From Rhynchopus sp. YZ270_cl-10 (lineage: Eukaryota > Euglenozoa > Diplonemea > Diplonemida > Diplonemidae): a stretch of DNA of 64,000 nucleotides. This document shows, piece by piece, positions 51,301 through 61,919 of this stretch. Where the stretch lies: contig OZ037933.1 in assembly GCA_964035575.1 (NCBI GenBank), positions 248,001-312,000 on the forward strand, in the 5' to 3' direction. Position 1 is the stretch's first letter. Each line of letters opens with the position of its first letter. The notes beneath the pieces are model-generated. The model was not told the DNA's origin, ran no database searches, and saw only the letters and a list, made by a program, of their open reading frames with translations. Both the position numbers and the translations under genes were made by a program.

Positions 51301-53547
51301 GGAGGGTCAAAACACCAAAATTTTGCGTTTTTTTTGCACTTTTTGGTGCCCAAAAACCCAACTCGGGGTCGAAATTTTCCCGAAAAAAAAAATTTTTTTT
51401 TTTTTCGATTTTTCGATTTTTTGACAAGGCGCTGGCCCATACAAAATGCACTGGTGGTACAGAAAATGGCCGGGGAATAAACTCTAGATGCTCAAAACCG
51501 CCTAATTCTTGCTTTTTTTGACTTTTTGGTCCCAGAAGGGTACATAGGGTGTAGTGAGCAGGCCTCAAAAACACTTCTGAAAAAAAAATTGGGATTTTTT
51601 TTTTTTTGAGATTTTTCGATTTTTCGACAAGGCGCTGGCCCATACAAAGTGCACTGGTGGTACAGAAAATGGCCGGGGAATAAACTCTAGATGCTCAAAA
51701 CAGCCCAATTCATGCTTTTTTGGACTTTTTGGTCCCAGAAGGGTACATAGGGTGTAGTGAGCAGGCCTCAAAAACACTTGTGAAAAAAAATTTTGGATTT
51801 TTTTTTTTTTGAGATTTTTGAAAAATCGGCCGATTTTGCGACCAATTTTGGCTGGGGAATTTCGGCGACCAAAGGGTCCCCCCTTTGGTTTTTTTCGAAA
51901 AATCGGGTATTTTTTGTGTATAAATAGTACCCGGTCAAAATGCCGGTCAAAATGGGGTGCCGGTCAAATTACATACCCTATTTTGACCGGGTACTATTTG
52001 TACACAAAAATACCCGATTTTTTCGGGAATTTTTGACAACACACTGGTTAAGTGCCGGTCAGAACCGGTCAAATTACATACCCCCCTTTTGGTTTTTTTT
52101 GCTCTGTTTGTAACACCCAAAAAAAACCTGGGGAGGGACTATATACCTGCGACAAGGACACTTCTGTAATCTCCATAGTGTGTTCCACCTTGATGTCTGT
52201 CTTTTGGCGCCCGTTTGCACAGTCGAAGATGCTCACGGTGCGTGAGGACCCGGGGTCCTTTACGGCGAAGGTGTCGTTGCTGAGGGAGAGGCAGAAGTGG
52301 TTTATCGTCGACATCGTGAGGTGCGGCACCTTCACGACAGAGAGCGCACGCCCGTCGTAGTGGTGCAACTGGATGCCTGTCAGCGAGTCGACAATCGCGA
52401 AGAGCTTTTCGCACTGCAAGATCAGGTTCACGGTTGTCTTCAGATCGAACTGATGCGGGGTGTTGAGATTGCTTGTATCGTATATGACACACTGTGTCGT
52501 TGTCGCCACCACGAGATACCCAAACCCAACACTCATGTTGATCACCTTGTCCCTCTGCTCCAATTCGTCCGCAGTGTCGGAGGTAAAGTCGTATACGCGA
52601 ATCCGGTTTGCTTCGCGGAGCGAAATTTCGAATTTGTCGAACGTCATCTTCCTATCCACCATCATCGCAAAGCACACCGCCCCGGATCCGCCTGCACCAG
52701 CTAGCTGTGTTGAATCGCTGGACCACGCGATTTTAAAAATCGACCCCGTCTTGCATGGGTCACGACAATGCGCCCAGCCGGTCTTATCGCAGATACGGAT
52801 CGAATTGTACGACCCTACTGCAAAGCACTCCCCATCCGGCGAAAATGCGATGCTCGTAATAGCATATTCACTCGGCACCGTACAGGTGTACTGCGGACGT
52901 CCGTAGGAATCCCACACCTTGTATTTCCCGTCCTCCGCGCCAGAGACGATGAGGTTGTTAACTGGAGACCAATCAACTGTTAGGATGGCAGATTGGTGTG
53001 CCTGCCAGACGAGGTTTTTGTTGGAGGGCTGGAGCGGCTTGATGGTCAACTCCTTTCCACTCGCGTAGAGAACATGATCGCTCTCTGGTGACCAACACAG
53101 AGAGTAGATGCACTGAGACTCATGCGCCAAGGAGTTCCTCAACATCCCCGACTGCGACCAGATCTTCACCAACCCATCTTCACCTCCGGTCGCCAAAGCG
53201 CTGCCTTCTGTGTTCCATTCGATGCAGGTGATAGCGCCCTTGTGCGCTTCAACACATTTCTCCACCCTCCCAGTCATCGCTGATAAGACCCGAAAGCATC
53301 CGTCCGCACAGGAAACGACAAACAAATCCTTGCCTTGATCCCCTTTCTTCTGCTGTGGAAACCACACAATCCCGGTTGGGTGCGACTCCACGTCGCAGAC
53401 CTTCCCTATGGGCTCCCCAGATAACGACCACCTCCAGATCGTGCTGTCATCCGCACAGCTAAAAAGCTCGTTCTTCGCGGACCATACCACCGACGAGCAC
53501 GTTTCCTTGTGCTGATTAGACGAGCACTGTGTGAAATTCAAACGCAT
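48387..53547 (-). CDS. IFT80: Intraflagellar transport protein 80 (3 exons)
   Basis: Exons: 52147-53547, 49551-49700 and 48387-49169. Donors are GTATAT and GTACGT, acceptors CACCACAG and CCCACTCAG, both phase 0. The product is 777 aa, the usual length of IFT80. It is a subunit of IFT complex B that carries cargo from the cell body to the flagellar tip. Two WD40 propellers are expected: the first spans about residues 1-290 (SSVVWSAKNELFSCADDSTI, TCIEWNTEGSALATGGEDG, LTVDWSPVNNLIVSGAEDG) and the second about 300-580 (KLVLVDRNRDLYIVSL, SSVMWNDKSEVLIALSD, LVVWYYPS). The rest is TPR-like helices typical of the family (VKKNEWDAATRLCRVVKE, LELATNYMTHIDTVLAFRQ). It shows that the organism builds a flagellum. 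The first intron is nearly filled by an inverted-repeat element. Confidence 0.96.
49906..52086. mobile_element. 2.2-kb inverted-repeat element in IFT80 intron 1
   Basis: The left end GGGGGGTATGTAAC and the inverted right end GGGGGGTATGTAAT are each followed closely by TTTGACCGG. The interior holds a 160-bp hairpin (50030-50192, arms with GTGTTTTCAACCC), a direct duplication of about 200 bp (51424-51628 and 51629-51830, with GGCGCTGGCCCATACAAA) and a further hairpin near the right end (51900-52025, arms ATCGGGTATTTTTTGTGTA). No transposase was found. No target duplication is clear. It covers 2181 of the 2446 bp of the intron. Confidence 0.7.
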
Positions 53548-54159
53548 TTTGTAGAGATAGGTGAGAAATACTCAGGAGGATGGTAATAGGGGTTAGAGGG
53601 GGGGTGGCCGGGGGGTGGGGGTTAAAAAGATGCCAAGATAAAAGTATGGGTGGTTAGGACGGGGTTGTGGGGGGGGGGAGGGAATGCAGGGGTTTTGTAT
53701 TGTGTTGTGTACGCTGTGGGGAGAATATTTGTGGTGAAGTGTAAAAATGAAGCATCTAGGATACAAAAAAAAAGGGGGGATCGAAAGATCGTTTGTATGT
53801 TGAAAAATTGGCTGGTTCTCTCTGTATTGCTTTGGCTTTTGTTTTTTTGCCGAAAAGAGCATTTTAGTTTGATGTTAACTGCAAAAGGTAACGACAAGCA
53901 AGATTGCATTAAACTTTGTTGAGTATCTAGCCTTACTATCTTGTGTCCCTTTTGGCTAACACTCCTTTGTGGAAACAAGAAAAAAAAGGGGGGGGCTTTT
54001 TTTGGTGACGTTGCAACATATTTGGCCGATGGGGGGGGGGGGGGGGGCTAGAGGCGTTTATTGGGTTGTGGTGCAGCTAGGTTAGGGCCTCAGCTCGGTG
54101 GAGGTGGGGGAAGAAACGAAAAGGGAATTTTCCGTTCTGAAAAATAGGGGGGGTTTTTA
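53548..54159. other. Leader of IFT80 and trailer of the next gene
   Basis: G-rich on the plus strand (runs of 9-16 G). It contains a patch of about 50 bp (53790-53839) identical, in inverse orientation, to a segment of hAT-like copy 1 near 10627-10680. No coding frame is convincing. Confidence 0.5.
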
Positions 54160-55188
54160 TCAGAGTGGCTTCACGTCAGAATCGGCGCCCATGGGTGCCT
54201 GCATGGCAGGCTCGCAGCCCATGGGTGGTGGTCCCCCCATCGGTTGTCCCCCCATGTTTGCGACAGGTGGCATGGGGGGTTGGCCGGTCGACCAGGTATT
54301 CGGTTGCTGGCTGTGCGCCGTCTGGTCGACTGGCTGTCCGACAACTGGCTGACCGTAGGCGGACGTAACGTACTGTGGAGGTGCGCCCTGTTGAGAAGAG
54401 GTTGTGCAGTTGTTGTGGTGAGCAACGTCCACGGTACATAAACAAAACAGCACAAAGGAGTGTTGGTTGAACAAAAAAGAAAAGTAGAGTTGAAATACAA
54501 AAGCCCCTCTCGTGAACAGTGTACCTTTGGTATGACCGGCTGTACCGAGGGGTGGACACTCCAACCATGCAGTCCTACAATCCATTTCAAAAAGGTTGAC
54601 TAAATACAAACCCCCCCTCCCTGCTCGTTTCGCAGGGAGAGGCTATAGTGGAGCACAAAGCCACTCCACATCATATATTTTTTTTTTTGCATACCGTCCC
54701 GTATGTGTGCTGTGGCTGGTAGTGCAGTATGGGGGCTTCCTGGCGGTATTCGTGGACAACTATCACGCTATTCTGCGGGTTTTGCTGGCCTGGTGGTTGC
54801 GGAACGTAGAAGAGCGCTGCAAGACCGTTCCATGGCCAGAAGAAGCATCCCACAGTGCACGCCAGTGCCTGTGGACAGAGGTAAGTGGTGTGAAAGAAAA
54901 AGAAGACAACAAGGGGGTTTTTTTTAAAGCCCTCAAAATCGTCTTCCTTGTTGAGACCCACAACCGTGCCCAGTACAGCCTGGGTACCTCTTGGGAGGTG
55001 AGTGAGCGACAGGGTGCGAGAGAGGGTGGGGAGAAAGGTAGGTGCGAGAGACATACCATTGGTGAGCAGCCTTCGACTTCTGCAATCGCACAGGGGGGGC
55101 AGCAGCACATATAGACTGGGTTGATATCGGAACCACTAGTGCTTACCACAACATGCGACGACTGTGTGTACTGCTGGTACTGCGCCAT
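54160..55188 (-). CDS. Small Cys/Pro-rich membrane protein (3 exons)
   Basis: Exons: 55057-55188, 54695-54868 and 54160-54387, all phase 0. Donors are GTATGT and GTATGC, acceptors GTCCACAG and TCTCAACAG. The product is 177 aa. The N-terminus (MAQYQQYTQSSHVVVST) has no signal peptide. A cysteine cluster YMCCCPPCAIAE at about 26-37 precedes a hydrophobic stretch ACTVGCFFWPWNGLAALFYV (about 47-66). The remainder is Pro/Gln/Gly-rich, with GQPVVGQPVDQ and repeated P-M-G motifs, ending DSDVKPL. The hydrophobic block with FxWPxxGLAALxY recalls the second half of CD225/dispanin and some PLAC8-like proteins, which are small and palmitoylated. That is a resemblance, not an assignment. The cysteines are candidates for palmitoylation at a membrane face. 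Confidence 0.75.
54488..54598 (+). promoter_or_regulatory. Family B module in an intron, upstream of a 3' splice site
   Basis: A full family B copy in the second intron of the Cys/Pro-rich gene, about 100 bases upstream of its acceptor in transcript sense, followed there by TTTCAACTCTACTTTTCTTT. Confidence 0.55.
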
Positions 55189-56568
55189 CTTCTACAATCT
55201 ACAATATGCTCTTTCTGTTGCACGCCCTCTCACTTTGTGATATAAAAAAAAAATCGATAGAGAGGAGCGCTGTGTATATCCCTGGCAGATGTCGGGATGG
55301 GGTGGGTTCGGGGGGACTCAATGCACCTCATGTACACATCTAAAAACAAACCAATAATGCTCCGAACGACCCCATACTGCGTACTTAGTGCGTAGTTGTC
55401 TCGTACTTCGTTTTTTTTGGAATTCTGGGGTACCAAATAATGTAAGGGAAATTACAAAGCACCTAGACTTCACGCAAAACACATCAGAAGAGAGTGTGTG
55501 TGGGGTTATAAAAGACATAAAAGAGGGGCTTTTTTAATGACATTTTCTTCAAGACATTTGAGAGCAGGAAATTATTGTTCCGAGGAGGGGGTAGAGGTGT
55601 ACCGTAAAAACTTTGAAAGGCAGTTTACAGTCATAAGCCCAGGACCTGAAAATTCAAAGAAAAGGCAGACCTCTGACAACCCGGAACAATACCCTGTACA
55701 AATTCTTTCTTTTGATAATGATCCGTTACGTAACGTGAAAGCTATTTCATATTCTTTTCTAAACGAAAAGAAGGCATAGGGGATGCGAACAAAAAATGTA
55801 CCCCAGCTTGACAAATTGTTGGAGTAGTGTAGTTGCCTCGGTAGTGTTGACACCAGTTGTGCAATCTCCACTGTCCATTGCTTTTACGTAAAAAGTTGAA
55901 AACGGTCAGACACAGAAAGTGGTCTGCACACAGCCGTCACCCCCCCTCCCCTAGGCATACTCCGAAGGCGAATACGGTGAATTCGGATCCGAATATGGGG
56001 CGAATATGCCATATTCAGATCCGAATACAACCGACAGTGAATACGAATTCGCTTTCGGGGTATGCGGGCCCTTTTTTGAAAACAATGACAATGTGTATCC
56101 CCGCGCACGAGTAATACACGTGACCCGCCCTCCCCTGTTCACGGTTCGTCAGACACGTCTTCCTCCCGCTTCCACTCGCCAGTCAACGAACGGGAATCAC
56201 TAGAACTCAGGATGAGCTGAACAGGTTGTGGGTTGGCGTCCTTTCCCAGCGTCGCGACGTGGGGAAGGCTACATAGATGGTAACCCAGCCCCATCAGGTG
56301 CTAAAACTGGTGGAAAGAACGGGGTCGAGAACAAAAAATAAACAAATAAAGTTCAATACACACGCCTCGTAGGACGCAGGCACTGATACTCTTTCACACA
56401 AAAAAAAACTGTAGTTGTTGATGCAGGCACACCTCCGACTGACCCACGTACGATGCCAGCCATCCGGATGAAAGCACATAAAAAAAATAAAAGTGGGGAA
56501 GGTGGTGGGAAGGATTTTTGCTTTTTTTTTTTTTTTTTTTCGAAAACAATGACAATGTGTAGTCAGGT
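55189..56568. other. Gene-free stretch with repeats and a palindrome
   Basis: Contains family I (55318-55345), a 60-bp patch shared with 60694-60760 (TAAAAGACATAAAA and TGACATTTTC.TTCAAGACAT), family G (55742-55785), D (55810-55876), an imperfect palindrome (55955-56065, arms GCATACTCCGAAGGCGAAT), and E and F (56355-56477). A 93-codon plus-strand frame at 55498-55779 begins and ends in repeats and is not accepted. Confidence 0.5.
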
Positions 56569-59469
56569 CTACTCCATGGGCGACAGGAAGCCCTGCAGCT
56601 CTGCATTCGGTGCTCCCTCATCATTGATACCCTCCTGGAGAGGATCCTTCGACACCTTTGCCTTGCAGACACCTGACTTCAGCAGTGCGACCACGCCAAG
56701 AGCGAGGAAGAGCACACCCACCACAGGGAAAACAACGTACGGCCACGTGGGGTGCCCACTGTCGTCCTTGTCTGCACTCTTGCACACATACTCGAAATCA
56801 AATGCTGACATCCCCGCATGAGTGCCGCTTCTGAACTGCACCAAGGCCGAACCATCCAGCATCAGTTCAACACCCGTCGAAGCAGAGGAGAACAGCACCT
56901 TGTCCAGGGTGTAGTGTGTGGCACTCCCCGAGGTGCTCCCTGAGCTGTACAGGTACACGAGCGACTGTGTGTAGACCTCCATGCTCGAGAAGGTGATCGC
57001 AACAGACTTGTCACACGCAATGCGCCAGCACGCCGTACTGTTCGCCTCCTGGTTCGCATAGGTCACCGTCCCGGAAGCATCGCTCAGGTCAGTGAGGTCT
57101 TGACACGTGTACTGCACACCTGGTGCAAGTGGTGGTGGCGTATCTGCCATACACTTGTAGTTGAAACCGACCTTCGAAGCATTGTTCTCACTAAAATCGT
57201 CGCTCATCTGCAACTGCACCAAGGCCGAACCGGTCAGCATATAATCAACACCTGTGTTGTCCGAATACGAGATAGTTCTCTCAAGGGTGTACTGTTTGGT
57301 GCCGTTCTCAGACTCTGAGTTGAAGAGCTCCAAGAACGTCCGGTTTTCGAATGAAAGAGTCGTGAACGTGATCATGACAAACTTGTCGCACTCAATGTAC
57401 CAGCACTCCACGCTGATGCCTGTGCTGTTCACAATTTCCACCTTCCCAGCAGTATCGTTCAGGTCAGTGCGTTCTTGACACATGTGTTGCACACCCGGCG
57501 CAAGTGTTGGTGGCGCATCAGTGGTTGGCTGTGGTGTTTCACTCAAACACACATAATCGAGTCCAAATATTTGGGTATATGAATACGGGTTTGATAACTG
57601 CAAAAGAGCCGAACCCTGCAGCACAATAGGACCTTCAGGAAATTCGTATAAAACATGGTACAAACTGTAGTTCACATCATGACTCGCCTTGGAGTACATG
57701 TCTAAGGTGGCATAATTCAGTCTGAAGTATGTGAACGTGATCACAACAGACTTGTCGCACTCAATATGCCAACACACTGTGGTGTTCGTATCCTGCGCAG
57801 ACACGTGTCCAGCAGTATCGTTCAAAGCAGTGTACTCATCGCAAATGCGGTCCACACCTGGTGCAAGTGTTGGTGGCGCTTCAGTGGCTGGTGCTGGTGT
57901 TTCACTCAAACACACATAATCGAGTTCAAATATTTGGGTATATGAATACGGGTTTGATAACTGCAAAAGAGCCGAACCCTGCAGCACAATAGGACCTTCA
58001 GGAAATTCGTATAAAACATGGTACAAACTGTAGTCCGCATCATGACTCGCCTTGGAGTACATGTCCAAGGTGGCATCATGCAGTCTGAAGGATGTGAACG
58101 TGATCACAACAGACTTGTCGCACTCAATATGCCAACACACTGTGGTGTTCGTGTTCTGCGCAGACACGTGTCCAGCAGTATCGTTCAAAGCAGTGTACTT
58201 CTCGCAAATGCGGTCCACACCTGGTGCACGTGTCGGTACTAATGTAGGTGTAGAAGTGGCTGGTGCTGGTGTTGAATCCACACACACAGCCTCAAAAGTG
58301 AAAGAAGACGACAGCCCGTTCAATAACTGCAGATACATAGAACCCTGCAGCACCTTTTTATACAAACTTGGATGGTACCAGTATGACCAGTCTGCTTGCA
58401 CACTATAATTTCCGCCATCGACGGAGTTCAACAGCACCAAGCTGGCTTCCTCATTTATGAATTTGAGGTCGGCTGTGAACAACGTGAACACAACCTCCTT
58501 GTCGCACTCCATGTGCCAACACTCTGCGTCGTTCGTGGAGCCCACAACAGTCACATTACCAAGAGTAGCATTATTAAGGGTTGTGTAAGTCGCGCAGATG
58601 TAGTCCAGACCCGGTGTAAGTGTTGGTGGCGCAGCTGTGGCTGGTGCTGGTGTAGCTGGTGCTGGTGTGGCTGGTGCTGGTGTGGAATGGTCCACACACA
58701 CGTATTCGAAAGAAAAAGTAGGAATGCCCCATCTCATCAACCGCACATATGCAGGCCCGTGCACCGGATAAGGCTCTGATCCAGGATACTTAATCTCGTT
58801 GTACCAATTTTTCCAAAATGTGTACTCCTGAGTATAATCCACGCCATTGCTGGAGCCGTACAGGGTCAAGTTGACACCCATTGGGAAGGAGAAGTTGGGT
58901 GCAAACGTAAACACAACCGCCTTGTCGCACTCAATGTGCCAACATACAACGTCATTGTTGTCTGCCACGTACGCAACCTTCCCAGAAGTATCATTCAGGT
59001 CAATGTCTTCACCACAGAGGCTGTTTATGCCTGGTACCTCTGTTGGTGCTATTGTGGTGTCCACACACAAGTAATCGAAAGAAAATTTAGCGACCCCCCC
59101 CGTCCAACGCGACGACGATCGCACAATTGCAGTCCCGTGCAGCCCATAAGGCTCTGGTCCAGGAATGCTACGGCCGCCGTTGTCATTCCAAAATTCGTAC
59201 ACCTGAGTATAATCCGCACCATTGCGGAGGTCGAGCAGGGACAAGGTGGAGTAGTAGGCGATTTGGGTGCCGGGTGCAAACGTAATCGCAACATCCTTGT
59301 CGCACGCAATGTGCCAACAAACATGGGTACTGTTGTCGAATACTACCTCACCAGAAGTATCATTCAGGTAGATGTTTTCATCACACCCAGAAGGAAGCGG
59401 TGGCGTCATGGCATGAGTCGATGCCGGCAGGAACGCCACGCACAGCACCATCACACACACACGCAACAT
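56569..59469 (-). CDS. Large type I surface protein of seven CUB-like repeats
   Basis: A single exon of 966 aa. A signal peptide (MLRVCVMVLCVAFLPASTHA) is followed by seven repeats of about 115-125 residues. Each starts C-x5-LND(T/A)xG.V, contains CWHIECDKxVxITF (or CWYIECDK, CWRIACDK), a YT/YS strand, a GSALVQL-type strand and ends F.(Y)xC. Four cysteines per repeat and beta-strand-like segments resemble CUB domains, though the match is by pattern only. Linkers are Thr/Pro/Ala-rich (ATPAPATPAPATAAPPTL), probably O-glycosylated. Repeats 4 and 5 (DNA about 57900-58240 and 57530-57890) are almost identical, a recent duplication or conversion. A membrane span (VVFPVVGVLFLALGVVALL) and a 36-residue tail end the protein. 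Many N-x-T/S sequons. A cell-surface adhesion or coat role is inferred. Confidence 0.87.
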   Translation of the reverse strand: MLRVCVMVLCVAFLPASTHAMTPPLPSGCDENIYLNDTSGEVVFDNSTHVCWHIACDKDVAITFAPGTQIAYYSTLSLLDLRNGADYTQVYEFWNDNGGRSIPGPEPYGLHGTAIVRSSSRWTGGVAKFSFDYLCVDTTIAPTEVPGINSLCGEDIDLNDTSGKVAYVADNNDVVCWHIECDKAVVFTFAPNFSFPMGVNLTLYGSSNGVDYTQEYTFWKNWYNEIKYPGSEPYPVHGPAYVRLMRWGIPTFSFEYVCVDHSTPAPATPAPATPAPATAAPPTLTPGLDYICATYTTLNNATLGNVTVVGSTNDAECWHMECDKEVVFTLFTADLKFINEEASLVLLNSVDGGNYSVQADWSYWYHPSLYKKVLQGSMYLQLLNGLSSSFTFEAVCVDSTPAPATSTPTLVPTRAPGVDRICEKYTALNDTAGHVSAQNTNTTVCWHIECDKSVVITFTSFRLHDATLDMYSKASHDADYSLYHVLYEFPEGPIVLQGSALLQLSNPYSYTQIFELDYVCLSETPAPATEAPPTLAPGVDRICDEYTALNDTAGHVSAQDTNTTVCWHIECDKSVVITFTYFRLNYATLDMYSKASHDVNYSLYHVLYEFPEGPIVLQGSALLQLSNPYSYTQIFGLDYVCLSETPQPTTDAPPTLAPGVQHMCQERTDLNDTAGKVEIVNSTGISVECWYIECDKFVMITFTTLSFENRTFLELFNSESENGTKQYTLERTISYSDNTGVDYMLTGSALVQLQMSDDFSENNASKVGFNYKCMADTPPPLAPGVQYTCQDLTDLSDASGTVTYANQEANSTACWRIACDKSVAITFSSMEVYTQSLVYLYSSGSTSGSATHYTLDKVLFSSASTGVELMLDGSALVQFRSGTHAGMSAFDFEYVCKSADKDDSGHPTWPYVVFPVVGVLFLALGVVALLKSGVCKAKVSKDPLQEGINDEGAPNAELQGFLSPME

Positions 59470-59810
59470 TGTTCTTATGTGTTGCCTTAGGGAAAGCGCT
59501 GTTGTTGTTTGTTGTATGGTGCAGGGAGGGGTTTAGTGTCTGCAAAGCACACCATTTCTTAGGTACACACTGGGACCCAGTCTCTAAGCTGGAGTCACAC
59601 CGGAGACTCAACTAGAGTGTGACGACACCTGCTTTCGGTGGGACATCTGTTTTTTCACCATAAATAATCTCACAAAGAGGGTAACAACATGCCACCAAAA
59701 GAAGAAGCCCAGAGGTGCCAACAAGCGCAAGCACGACAGCGGGAGTGAGGAGGAGGTTGGCACAGCAGTGAAGACGTTCCTCGAAAAGAGGAAGGGGGGG
59801 GGGGGGGGGG

Positions 59811-60669
59811 CAGTGTTGGCAGAGTACGTGTCCAATTTTAAAAAGTACGTAAAAAGTACAATAGTACAATAGTACAAAAAGTACGTAAAAAGTACAAAAA
59901 ATACACAAAAAGTACATCTGGGTTTGTGGCCGGGTATGTGCAAGTGGTGTACCAGTGTGGGGGCAAAAAAAAAGGTTTGAGGGCAGTATAGTACGGAAAA
60001 TGCTCAAAAAGTACAAATAGGAGGGTGTACAGAGCTATGAACGGCTTCAAGAATGTGCGCGTGCTTCGCAGGTTCACAGACAGCGGCACCTGGTTCTCGA
60101 ACAGCGACGCCTCGGAGTCAAGAAGCAATGGGAGATGGTGTTTCCTGTCGGTCACGTGTGATCACGTGTGGTCCAACAAAGTCGAGATACAGTAGGGGGT
60201 AGATGACTACACCTCGAACAGTTGGGAGGGGGAAAAGGGATGGGATTATGGGGTTCACAGAATGGTAGTAAAGTCAATCTCGCTTACGGGCGCGTCATCA
60301 GTCTTCTTACTCCGCTTTGTCGGTGGTTCGTTCTCCCCCTCCGGATTCTCCCTCACCAGCACTCCTCCCTGTTCGCCCTCAGTTTTTTGTACAGCGAGGT
60401 GGCGCGGTGAATGTTCACAGGTCCCATATTGTGCCGACGTGCACAAGTGACGAACCCCATATCGGAGAATGTTTCCTCGCACTGGCACGAGTGAGGGGGG
60501 ATGCGGGTCAGCTTCACAGCGGTCAGCCAAAACGGACTTCTTCTTGTGTCGAATTCCCAGGGTAAAATATAGGGTCATAAAGTACGGATTTGGGCGCCAA
60601 AAAGTACGTCAAAAAGTACAAAAGTACAAAGTACAAAAAGTACAACGTACACGTACTCTGCCAACACTG
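59811..60669. mobile_element. 859-bp hAT-like non-autonomous transposon
   Basis: The ends are perfect inverted repeats of 21 bp starting CAGTGTTGGCAGAGTACGTG, continuing into AAAAGTACGT-rich subterminal repeats on both sides. The flanks are G runs (17 G at left, 9 at right), which allows an 8-bp G target duplication but cannot prove it. CAGTG ends and subterminal short repeats fit the hAT superfamily. The interior is GC-richer and coding-like on both strands: a minus-strand frame at 60255-60578 (with PPTKRSKK, a nuclear-localisation-like motif) and a plus-strand segment near 60030-60190 (GFKNVRVLRRFTDSG). These may be captured gene pieces. Confidence 0.82.
60255..60578 (-). CDS. Hypothetical 107-aa protein inside the hAT-like element
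   Basis: An open frame ending GENEPPTKRSKKTDDAPVSE plus a short tail. It is basic in the middle with a Lys/Arg cluster that could be a nuclear signal. It has no transposase motif. It may be a fragment captured by the element or chance; composition is the only support. Confidence 0.3.
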   Translation of the reverse strand: MTLYFTLGIRHKKKSVLADRCEADPHPPSLVPVRGNILRYGVRHLCTSAQYGTCEHSPRHLAVQKTEGEQGGVLVRENPEGENEPPTKRSKKTDDAPVSEIDFTTIL

Positions 60670-61919
60670 GGGGGGGGGCAGTGAAGAGAGTGTGCGGGGT
60701 ATTAAAAGACATAAAAAAGGAGGGCTTTTTTTTAAAATGACATTTTCCTTCAAGACATGCGCGGTACAGTGGGGTTTCATTTGCCGCATTTACATACTGC
60801 CCCACTATGAAAGGTGCTGACAACACAGCAGACGTCGTCAGGGGAACTGCTGGTAGCGCTACGACGAGGAGGTGCTAAAACTAGGAGTATTACTTTACCA
60901 TTGGTATAACACTGGTATAAAAAAACAACACTAGTCATTTTGTACGATACTAGCACTACTAAGCAGTTCCCCTGACTGGTCCGCCCGTGAACTCAAATGT
61001 CCCCTCGATGAGGGGCCAGTAAACGATTTTTTGTTTTGTGTCGACAAAAAAAAAAAGTCGACCTCAAGTACCCCCTCCTTTGGCAGGTCTGAACATTCAA
61101 TGCCGTCCGAGAAAAAAAAAGGGTGCCTTTTTCTCTATAGAAAAAGTAGACGGAAGGTCGTCCTCAATCCTAAAGAGCAAAAAAAAAATTGTTGGCTTTT
61201 CGTATCGGCAGCCTGGGAGGGGGAAGCTCAGAGAGAGAAACGTAAGGGAAGTGACATCCCCTAAAACGTTCTAAAAAATAGGGAGTTTTTTTTTTTAAAG
61301 GGAAGTGAAGGAGGGGAATCCTAACATATAAACACAGCACTGAAAACACTGAACCTGGGGGGAAAATGCTGAATGAAAGATAACAACACAATGCAGTCTT
61401 TGCAAAAACAGCGGGGGAGAAAAAACTGATTAAAAAAAAAAATTATAAACGGTGCTTGGTTTTCCAAAAATGGGTGCAATTATGCCGCTCTCTTCAGCGA
61501 GAAGGAATAAAACAGGTGGTCAGATGAACCTAAGCCTCGTGTGTGCTTAGTCACCTTTGATCTCTACCTGAAAATTACTTTTCTTGCCGTGGAAGCAGAC
61601 ACATTTTCCGGGGGGGGAACCGAAGGCGCCCTTTTGTTCTTCGTCACAACAGAAAGCGTTGACTATCCTACAATGTTGGACTGGAACACCATGAGCTAGT
61701 TGACCACCACTTTAAGGGGTTTTTTTTATAAGACAGCCCCAAAAAGCCATCTTGTGGATTGAGTCACCTTGAAACAAAAATAAAAATTCGAAAGTGCAAC
61801 ACGCATCGATGGCCTCAAATGGACGCAAAAACAGACATTTGTTTTTTTTTTTCATTGTCTCGATATACCGTCTAAGCCTATGTTTATTGCGCTGCATTTT
61901 TTTCCCCCTCATCCTATTC
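60670..61919. other. Gene-free stretch
   Basis: No host gene is recognised. A family A copy lies at 61520-61556 and the patch shared with 55500-55562 at 60694-60760. A short plus-strand coding-like segment near 61588-61696 (GTEGALLFFVTTESVDYPTM) has no start or partner exon. Confidence 0.5.

Noticed and set aside
55498-55779. 93-codon plus-strand frame with normal-looking composition
   Set aside because: Starts in the patch shared with 60.7 kb and ends in a family G repeat; no homologous motif and no splice or start context.
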